This document shows, piece by piece, positions 56,558 through 64,000 of a DNA stretch of 64,000 bases (its first letter is position 1; each line of letters begins with the position of its first letter). Source of the DNA: Mumia flava (GTDB lineage: Bacteria; Actinomycetota; Actinomycetes; Propionibacteriales; Nocardioidaceae); contig NZ_PGEZ01000002.1 in assembly GCF_002797495.1 (NCBI RefSeq), positions 558,001 to 622,000 of the forward strand, in the 5' to 3' direction. The notes beneath the pieces were generated by a model, which saw only the letters and a list, made by a program, of their open reading frames with translations, was not told where the DNA came from and did not search any database. Both the position numbers and the translations under genes were made by a program.

Positions 56558-57406
56558 TCAGCGCGACACGGGGGCGACGGTGACGGCAAGGAGACCCGGC
56601 CCCACGTGCGCCCCGACGACCGCGCTGACCTCGACGACCGGCACGGAGTCCAGGCCGAGCTGCTCCGCAAGCCGGTCGGCGAGCGCCTGTGCGGCCTCGG
56701 GAGCGTCGAGATGCTGGACCGCGACGGCCACCCCGTCCGCCTGCAGCGTCGCCGCCTGGAGGGCGAGCTCCTCCAGACGGGCGATGGCGCGGCTCGCGGT
56801 CCGGACCTTCTCCACCGGCCGCACCTGCCCCTCCCGGACCGACAGCAGCGGCTTGACCGCGAGCGCCGACCCGACGAGGGCCGAGGCCGCTCCGATCCGG
56901 CCACCACGGCGCAGGTGCTCGAGCGTCGCGACGTAGAACAGCGTGGTCGCGCGCTCGGCGCACTCGGTCGCGGCCTTCGCCGCGTCCTCCGCGCTCGCGC
57001 CGGCCTCGCGTGCACGCGCGGCAGCGACCGCCGCGTACCCCGAGGCCATCCCGACCTCCAGCGTGTCCACGCACAGCACCGGGACCGGGGCGTCCTGGGC
57101 GGCGATCTGGGCCGACTCGAACGTCGCCGAGACCGCCGAGCTCAGGTGCACCGACACGATCGCCTCGGCTCCCTGTGCTGCGAGCGTCTCGTAGCACCGT
57201 GCGAGCGCCTCCGGCGAGGGGCGTGAGGTGCTGACGGTCGCGCCGGAGCGCAGGGCCTGGGCGACCTCGTCAGCGGTGATGTCCTCGCCCTCGACGAAGA
57301 CCCGGTCGCCGACGACGACCTCGAGCGGCACCACGGTGAGGTCGTACCTCCGGACCAGATCGGCCGGCAGCGAGGCCGTCGAGTCGGTCACGATCGCGAA
57401 GGTCAT
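56558..57406 (-). CDS. DegV family (fatty-acid-binding) protein
   Basis: 282 residues. The family signature FAIVTDSTASLPADL opens it, with the lipid-headgroup site VSTSRPSPEAL and SSAVSATFESAQIAA. DegV/FakB proteins present fatty acids to a kinase in other bacteria; no FakA kinase is in the window. The ATG overlaps the merR stop by four bases (ATGA). A TACTCT box 6 bases before the ATG may add an internal promoter. Confidence 0.93.
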   Translation of the reverse strand: MTFAIVTDSTASLPADLVRRYDLTVVPLEVVVGDRVFVEGEDITADEVAQALRSGATVSTSRPSPEALARCYETLAAQGAEAIVSVHLSSAVSATFESAQIAAQDAPVPVLCVDTLEVGMASGYAAVAAARAREAGASAEDAAKAATECAERATTLFYVATLEHLRRGGRIGAASALVGSALAVKPLLSVREGQVRPVEKVRTASRAIARLEELALQAATLQADGVAVAVQHLDAPEAAQALADRLAEQLGLDSVPVVEVSAVVGAHVGPGLLAVTVAPVSR

Positions 57407-58062
57407 GGGCTGAGAGTATCGGCCTCGTGGCCGGGGCGGGACCTCTCGGTCCGCTCGCGGTACAGGGCCTGGTGCATGACGCGCCGCATCGCGAGGATCA
57501 CGGGCTCGATCAGCGTGGTCCCGAGGACGACGTCCTCGACCACGCCCGGCAACGACGCCCCCGGATCGCGGCCGACCGACGCCACCTCGCGCTCGGCCAT
57601 CGAACGGATGTCGGCCAGGTAGCGTCCTGCCGCCTCGGGATCGAGCGGACGTCCTGCTGCCTCCAGCCCGCGGAGCGCGACCTCCAGCTGGGTCAGCGCC
57701 GTGCTGCCGACCCCGACGTCGAGGCCGTGCTGCTCCAGCAGCGCGGTCGCACGAGGGCACGCCGGGTCGGCCGGCTCCGCGTACGGCGGAAGGGCTTCGA
57801 CGGCCCGCGCCACCGCGGCGTACGGGTCCGGGCCGGGCTCGTCGACCGCGGCGAGCACCTGCTTCGCCCGTGCCAGTGGCAGCCCTGCGACCTCGACGAG
57901 TGCGCGGATCACCCGCAGACGATGCAGGTGCCGGTCGTCGTAGCGCGCCTGCGTGGCACTGGTCGCCTCACCCGCGGGGAGCAGACCCTCGCGCAGGTAG
58001 TACTTGACCGTCGCCACCGGCAGACCGGCCTCGTGTGCCAGCGCGGAGATCTTCATCGGCAC
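57403..58062 (-). CDS. MerR-family transcriptional regulator
   Basis: 219 residues from GTG at 58062 (ATG at 58056 possible). The N-terminal winged helix-turn-helix MKISALAHEAGLPVATVKYYLREGLLPAG...RYDDRHLHRLRVIRALVEVAGLPLARAKQVL is typical. The C-terminal ~130 residues are helical with one cysteine near 104, so the ligand is more likely a small organic than a metal. A MerR-type promoter lies at 58079-58110 before the divergent membrane protein. Cotranscribed with degV. Confidence 0.93.
   Translation of the reverse strand: MPMKISALAHEAGLPVATVKYYLREGLLPAGEATSATQARYDDRHLHRLRVIRALVEVAGLPLARAKQVLAAVDEPGPDPYAAVARAVEALPPYAEPADPACPRATALLEQHGLDVGVGSTALTQLEVALRGLEAAGRPLDPEAAGRYLADIRSMAEREVASVGRDPGASLPGVVEDVVLGTTLIEPVILAMRRVMHQALYRERTERSRPGHEADTLSP
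57413..57418 (-). promoter_or_regulatory. -10 box, possible internal leaderless promoter of degV
   Basis: TACTCT (57418 to 57413) ends 6 bases before the degV ATG at 57406. It lies in the 3' end of merR. Confidence 0.35.
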
Positions 58063-58078
58063 CCCCTGGAAATCCTGG

Positions 58079-58110
58079 TTGACACATTGGAGAGTAACAC
58101 TCTCTAATAT
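58079..58110 (+). promoter_or_regulatory. MerR-type promoter with 20-base spacer and central operator
   Basis: TTGACA (58079-58084) and TAATAT (58105-58110) are near-consensus boxes but 20 bases apart instead of 17. The spacer contains the palindrome AGAGT-AAC-ACTCT (58091-58103). This is the hallmark of promoters that MerR proteins activate by DNA twisting. It drives the gene at 58142 and lies 17 bases upstream of the divergent merR. Confidence 0.92.
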
Positions 58111-58141
58111 TGGATAGTTCCACTACCCAAAAGGAGTCCTC

Positions 58142-58555
58142 ATGGATGCCGCCACCACCATCACCGCGGGCGTCGTCGTCCTCACGGTCGTCACGATCGA
58201 GACCGGAGGCATGTTCGTGCTCCGCGTCGTCACCGGGCATCAGCCGGTCAACGACCTCCAGCGGTCCTTCTTCCGCGCCGGGCACGCGCACGCGGGCGTG
58301 CTCGTGATCCTCGGGCTGGTCACGCTGCTGCTGACCTCGGCAGCCGAGGTGGCCGACCCGTGGGGTTGGCTCGGACCGGTCGGCGTGCTGGTCGCCGCGA
58401 TCGTGATGCCGGCCGGGTTCTTCCTGTCCGTGCTCGGCACCGACCCCGAGCGACCCGGCCGCCTCGTCGCCCTGCTGTGGGCAGGCGCGGTCCTGCTCGC
58501 CGCCGGGCTCGTGTCGACGGGCGTCAGCCTGGTCGTGACGGGTGCGAACGGGTAG
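58142..58555 (+). CDS. four-segment membrane protein under MerR control
   Basis: 137 residues with AAGGAG ahead of the ATG. Four hydrophobic segments: ITAGVVVLTVVTIETGGMFVL, AGVLVILGLVTLLLTS, LGPVGVLVAAIVMPAGFFLSVL and LVALLWAGAVLLAAGLVSTGVSL. The block RSFFRAGHAHAGV, with two histidines at the edge of segment 2, may bind a ligand or heme; that is speculation. I recognise no named family. As the target of a MerR-type promoter, it is probably induced by a specific stress or compound. Confidence 0.75.
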   Translation: MDAATTITAGVVVLTVVTIETGGMFVLRVVTGHQPVNDLQRSFFRAGHAHAGVLVILGLVTLLLTSAAEVADPWGWLGPVGVLVAAIVMPAGFFLSVLGTDPERPGRLVALLWAGAVLLAAGLVSTGVSLVVTGANG

Positions 58556-58562
58556 CGGGCAC

Positions 58563-58654
58563 GGGGTCTCGATCACTCGCTGCGCTCGCGCCTCGACCGA
58601 CGGTCCTGGCACCGCTGGTCGAGGCGGGCGAGGAACGAGCCCGATCGAGACCCC
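58563..58654. repeat. dispersed inverted repeat, family B, copy 2 (likely bidirectional terminator)
   Basis: The arm 58563-58598 (GGGGTCTCGATCACTCGCTG, then CGCTCGCGCCTCGACC) and the arm 58616-58654 (starting TGGTCGAGGCGGGCGAGGA, ending GATCGAGACCCC) pair imperfectly. It fills the gap between two convergent stop codons (58555 and 58655). Compared with copy 1 (14205-14302), the arm order is swapped. Confidence 0.85.
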
Positions 58655-61147
<2,493 letters not shown>

Positions 61148-61198
61148 TCTCGTCTCCTCCACGTGCCTCTGGGAGTCGTGCACGCTCGCTGCTGCATG

Positions 61199-61222
61199 AA
61201 AAAGCCCCTCGCAGGGAGGGGC
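61199..61222 (-). terminator. leuS attenuator (intrinsic terminator in the leader)
   Basis: On the transcript, GCCCCTC, a 5-base loop and GAGGGGC (61222-61204) form a perfect 7-bp stem followed by UUUUU (61203-61199). It lies 34 bases after the leader-peptide stop and 52 before leuS. GAGGG (61257-61253), overlapping the leader stop codon, can pair with the CCCUC of the 5' arm, giving a possible antiterminator. Confidence 0.85.
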
Positions 61223-61255
61223 GGCCGCACTGACCGGTCGAGCTGTCGTCGACCC

Positions 61256-61303
61256 TCAGCGCGGCACGTCGAGAAGCAGCATCAGCGCGCGCACGTCTCT
61301 CAT
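61256..61303 (-). CDS. leuS leader peptide (leucine-codon micro-ORF)
   Basis: A 15-codon ORF encodes MRDVRALMLLLDVPR, with four Leu codons (CTG, CTG, CTT, CTC) at positions 7 and 9-11. With the terminator 34 bases downstream it forms a classic attenuator. If Leu-tRNA is short, the ribosome stalls in the Leu run and leaves GAGGG at the stop codon free to pair with the terminator arm. Confidence 0.85.
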   Translation of the reverse strand: MRDVRALMLLLDVPR

Positions 61304-61328
61304 CGTAGCCCGCGCAGCCCGGGCGGCG

Positions 61329-61610
61329 TCACGGCGTGTCGTCGTGCGCCTCGGCGGGCGCATCCTCCACCACGATCGGACGCAGCCGCGCCCACACGAA
61401 GAAGAACGCCGACACCACGATCAGGGCGATCCCGATCACCAGGTTGATGTTGAAGCCGTCGGACTTGTCGAGCTCCGTGTCGGAGACGAAGAAGAGTCCG
61501 ATCACCGTGAGGATCACCCCGTAGATCCCGAGCAGCAGCCCGATGATCCGCCGGATGTCGAACGCACCCGCGGTGTGCTTCTCGGTCGTCGGCTGGTCGC
61601 CTGTCGCCAC
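61329..61610 (-). CDS. small two-segment membrane protein (symporter partner)
   Basis: 93 residues with two hydrophobic segments (RIIGLLLGIYGVILTVIGLFF at ~20-40 and NLVIGIALIVVSAFFFVWARL at ~56-76). It follows the symporter gene by 10 bases in the same orientation, a layout resembling other sodium/solute symporters with a short helper protein. The exact family is not recognised. Transcription may read on into the leuS leader 25 bases downstream. Confidence 0.75.
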   Translation of the reverse strand: MATGDQPTTEKHTAGAFDIRRIIGLLLGIYGVILTVIGLFFVSDTELDKSDGFNINLVIGIALIVVSAFFFVWARLRPIVVEDAPAEAHDDTP

Positions 61611-61620
61611 GTCGTCCCCC

Positions 61621-63351
61621 TCACCTGAAGATGATGTTGAGCGCGATCACCATGATCAGCGAGATCGTCGCCAGCTTGAGCGGCTGCTGGTACCACGGGA
61701 GCGTCGGCGCGAGCGGGTCGCGCAGGTTCTCCTTCGGCGTCAGCGAGTACACGAAGCCGACCAGCGACTCCTCCGGCTTCGGCTTGCTCATGTAGGTCAC
61801 CACCACACTCACCACGATGTCGACGACGAACGCCGCGCTCGCCGCGACGAAGCTCGCGCCCTGGCCGCTCAGCCCGATCACGCCCTGGCTCAGCCCGCCC
61901 AGCGCGTCCTCGCTCAGGATGGCCACGAAGATCGCGGCACCGGTCCCGCTGACCAGGCCCACCCAGCCGGCCGTCGCCGACATCCTCTTCCAGAACATAC
62001 CGAGGATGAACGTGGCGAACAGCGGCGCGTTGAAGAACCCGAACAACGTCTGCAGGTAGTCCATCAGGTTGCCGTAGCCCGACGCGATCAGCGCCGTGAA
62101 GATCGCGACCAGCGTCGCCGCGACCGTGGCCCAGCGGCCGACCCGGGTGTAGTAGTCGTCCGGCTTGTCCTTGACGGCGTACTGCTCCCACAGGTCGACG
62201 CTGAAGACGGTGTTGAACGCCGAGATGTTGGCCGCCATCCCCGCCATGAACGACGCGAGCAGACCGGCGATGGCGACGCCGAGCATGCCGTTGGGCAGCA
62301 GGTCGCGCATCAGCAGCAGGATCGCGTCGTTGTACGTCACGTCGGAGTCGGGCGGGAGCTCGCCGTTGCGCAGCTGGATGATCTCGGTGACCAGCACCGC
62401 GGCGATCATGCCGGGCACGACCACGATGAACGGCACGAACATCTTCGGGAAAGACCCGATGATCGGCGCGTTGCGCGCGGCCGACATCGACTTCGACGCC
62501 ATCGCGCGCTGCACCTCGACGAAGTTCGTCGTCCAGTAGCCGAACGACAGCACGAAACCGAGGCCGAACACGATCCCGACCACCGACCAGAACGGGTCCT
62601 CGATCCCGGTGAGGTTCGTGCCCGGCCAGCTGGAGAGCATCGCGTCGCCGTCGGGCTCGGCCTGAAGCTTGTCGACCAGGCCGTCGATGCCGCCGACCTT
62701 GTGCAGCGCGACGAGCGTCAGCGGGAGCAGCGCGGCCACGATCACGAAGAACTGGAGCACCTCGTTGTAGATCGCCGCCGACAGTCCGCCGAGCGTCGTG
62801 TACGTCAGGACGACGGCGGCCGCGGCGATCAGCGAGACCCACAGCGGCCAGCCCAGGATCGCCTCGACGATCGACGCGAGCAGGAAGAGGTTGACGCCGG
62901 CGATCAGCAGCTGCGCGATCGCGAAGCTCAGCGCGTTGACCAGGTGCGCACCGGTGCCGAAGCGCATCCGCATGAACTCCGGGACGCTGCGGACCTTCGA
63001 GCCGTAGTAGAACGGCATCATCACGACACCGAGGAACAGCATCGCCGGGACGGCGCCGATCCAGAAGTAGTGCATCGTCGGCAGGCCGTACTGCGCGCCG
63101 TTGGCCGACATGCCCATGATCTCGACGGCGCCGAGGTTGGCCGAGATGAAGGCGAGGCCGGTCACCCACGCCGGCAGGGAGCGGCCCGACAGGAAGAAGT
63201 CGATGCTCGAGGAGACCTGCCGCTTGGCGAACCAGCCGATGCCGAGCACGAACCCGAAGTAGATCGCGATGATCAGGTAGTCCGAGAAGTCCGCATCGAG
63301 GCGGAGCTCCTCCTGCGCCAGGAGCACGCTGTCCAGGTGCATCGCGTTCAT
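61621..63351 (-). CDS. sodium:solute symporter (SSS family, SGLT-like)
   Basis: 576 residues with about 14 membrane segments. The SSS blocks DYLIIAIYFGFVLGIGWFAKRQVSSSIDFFLSGRSLPAWVTGLAFISANLGAVEIMG and FVEVQRAMASKSMSAARNAPIIGSFPKMFVPF fit the galactose/glucose-type (SGLT) branch. A sugar or inositol is the likely substrate. The opposite gene encodes a PQQ-type sugar dehydrogenase, which supports a sugar role. The start at 63351 (MNAMHLD) or the ATG at 63342 are both possible. Confidence 0.9.
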   Translation of the reverse strand: MNAMHLDSVLLAQEELRLDADFSDYLIIAIYFGFVLGIGWFAKRQVSSSIDFFLSGRSLPAWVTGLAFISANLGAVEIMGMSANGAQYGLPTMHYFWIGAVPAMLFLGVVMMPFYYGSKVRSVPEFMRMRFGTGAHLVNALSFAIAQLLIAGVNLFLLASIVEAILGWPLWVSLIAAAAVVLTYTTLGGLSAAIYNEVLQFFVIVAALLPLTLVALHKVGGIDGLVDKLQAEPDGDAMLSSWPGTNLTGIEDPFWSVVGIVFGLGFVLSFGYWTTNFVEVQRAMASKSMSAARNAPIIGSFPKMFVPFIVVVPGMIAAVLVTEIIQLRNGELPPDSDVTYNDAILLLMRDLLPNGMLGVAIAGLLASFMAGMAANISAFNTVFSVDLWEQYAVKDKPDDYYTRVGRWATVAATLVAIFTALIASGYGNLMDYLQTLFGFFNAPLFATFILGMFWKRMSATAGWVGLVSGTGAAIFVAILSEDALGGLSQGVIGLSGQGASFVAASAAFVVDIVVSVVVTYMSKPKPEESLVGFVYSLTPKENLRDPLAPTLPWYQQPLKLATISLIMVIALNIIFR

Positions 63352-63444
63352 CCGTCCCCCTCCACCGGCTGTCGGCCCCCTCGGGCGGGTCGTCCGAACC
63401 GCACCCTACTCCCGAGCGACCCACGTCGCTCGGTGACGCGACGC

Positions 63445-63480
63445 GTGTCGCGACCGGTGTCCCGGCCGGTGCCGCGACAC
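63445..63480. promoter_or_regulatory. inverted repeat in the symporter / dehydrogenase divergent region
   Basis: GTGTCGCGACCGG (63445-63457) pairs imperfectly with CCGGTGCCGCGACAC (63466-63480). It lies 62-97 bases before the dehydrogenase start and could be an operator for both genes. Confidence 0.45.
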
Positions 63481-63541
63481 CGGCTGCGAGGCTGGTCGCG
63501 GACCTCTCGCGGTGCCTTGGCCGGGCGACCATACTGGCGGC

Positions 63542-64000
63542 ATGTCGTGGACGCGCCGCCGCCTGCTCGCCACCGCCGCGGTCGCCGGCGCCGGAGTGCT
63601 CGTCGGGTGCGACGGGTCCTCACCGGAGGTCGGGCCGACCGACCCGACGACGACCGAGGGTCCGTCCGACGACCCGACGAGCGACGCGACCACGGGCGAC
63701 GCGACCACCGAGCCGTCGCCGACCGCGCCTGCGGAGCCCACCCGGCTGCGCGTCGTCGGGACCGTGGCAGAGGGGCTGACGGTCCCATGGGGCATCGCGT
63801 TCCTGCCCGGCGGCGGCGCCCTGGTCTCCGAGCGCGACACCGGCCGGATCGTACGCGTCGGCGCCGCCGGCTCCGTCCGTACGGTCACGGAGGTGGCCGA
63901 GGCTGCAGCCGCTCCCGGCACGGGTGAGGGCGGGCTGCTCGGGCTCGCCCTGAGCCCCGACGGTCGCGGGCTGTACGCGTACCACTCGACCGACGACGAC
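63542..64000 (+). CDS. PQQ-dependent sugar dehydrogenase lipoprotein, 3' end outside the window
   Basis: The first 153 residues are visible. A twin-arginine-like start (MSWTRRRLLATAAVAGAG) leads to the lipobox VLVGC near residue 23. A Ser/Thr/Asp/Pro-rich linker follows. From about residue 75, TVAEGLTVPWGIAFLPGGGALVSERDTGRIVRV and GEGGLLGLALSPD match the glucose/sorbosone dehydrogenase beta-propeller (GSDH). The enzyme would oxidise sugars at the cell surface using PQQ. The CATACT box 6 bases before the ATG may be a leaderless -10. Confidence 0.85.
   Translation, partial: MSWTRRRLLATAAVAGAGVLVGCDGSSPEVGPTDPTTTEGPSDDPTSDATTGDATTEPSPTAPAEPTRLRVVGTVAEGLTVPWGIAFLPGGGALVSERDTGRIVRVGAAGSVRTVTEVAEAAAAPGTGEGGLLGLALSPDGRGLYAYHSTDDD

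Noticed and set aside
61148-61328. T-box riboswitch before leuS
   Set aside because: No T-box sequence or specifier-loop structure is visible. A leader peptide with Leu codons and a simple terminator explain the region.

Overview
The window is very GC-rich, almost fully coding chromosomal DNA from an actinobacterium. The gene order hrcA-dnaJ-phoH-ybeY-corC-(small deaminase-like protein)-era ... recO and hemW ... lepA-rpsT-holA-comEC-comEA-degV ... leuS is the backbone known from Mycobacterium tuberculosis and relatives. GTG starts, 4-base ATGA/GTGA overlaps, promoters with a TANNNT box 6-7 bases before the start codon (leaderless mRNAs), a bifunctional PutA and Septum-formation-type lipoproteins fit a Propionibacteriales/Nocardioidaceae-like organism. 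That family assignment is an inference. No tRNA, rRNA, transposase, integrase, prophage or CRISPR array was seen.

Layout. 1-2460: 3' part of putA. 2473-9713 (minus): recO and two large tandem paralogous secreted proteins. 9846-11712: leuA with a leucine-codon leader peptide. 11760-14193: a flavodoxin-like protein and two paralogous lipoproteins. 14320-20748 (minus): the hrcA-to-era heat-shock/ribosome block with a CIRCE element. 20958-30709: a DUF3097 protein, a 1586-residue protein of unknown function, an NHL-propeller protein and a LuxR/LAL regulator. 30795-33917: hemW and an acyl-CoA synthetase. 34041-43004: accessory genes (alpha/beta-hydrolase-glycosyltransferase fusion, methyltransferase, second LAL regulator, MOSC protein, TetR-epimerase operon opposite a small membrane protein). 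43169-45472: lepA and a YccF protein. 45479-51630 (minus): a five-gene MacB-like ABC export operon with two adaptors and a lipoprotein. 51896-57406: rpsT, holA, comEC, comEA, degV. 57403-61303: merR, a MerR-type promoter, a small membrane protein, and leuS with a leader-peptide attenuator. 61329-64000: a sodium/solute symporter with a small partner, and the start of a PQQ-type sugar dehydrogenase lipoprotein.

Most unusual observations. (1) Two tandem secreted proteins in which I see a three-fold QxW beta-trefoil lectin pattern, an aerolysin/ETX-MTX2-like segment, and bacterial Ig-like repeats: a possible binary pore-forming toxin or surface-adhesion pair. (2) leuA and leuS each carry an upstream micro-ORF with a run of leucine codons; leuS also has a terminator hairpin. 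(3) Two families of dispersed inverted repeats placed right behind stop codons. (4) A MerR-type promoter with a 20-base spacer and a TetR divergent promoter with twin GAACATGTTC operators. (5) An export operon whose three extracytoplasmic partners all carry GGF-rich low-complexity segments. (6) A 1586-residue protein that I cannot assign.

No stretch longer than 300 bases lacks a gene.
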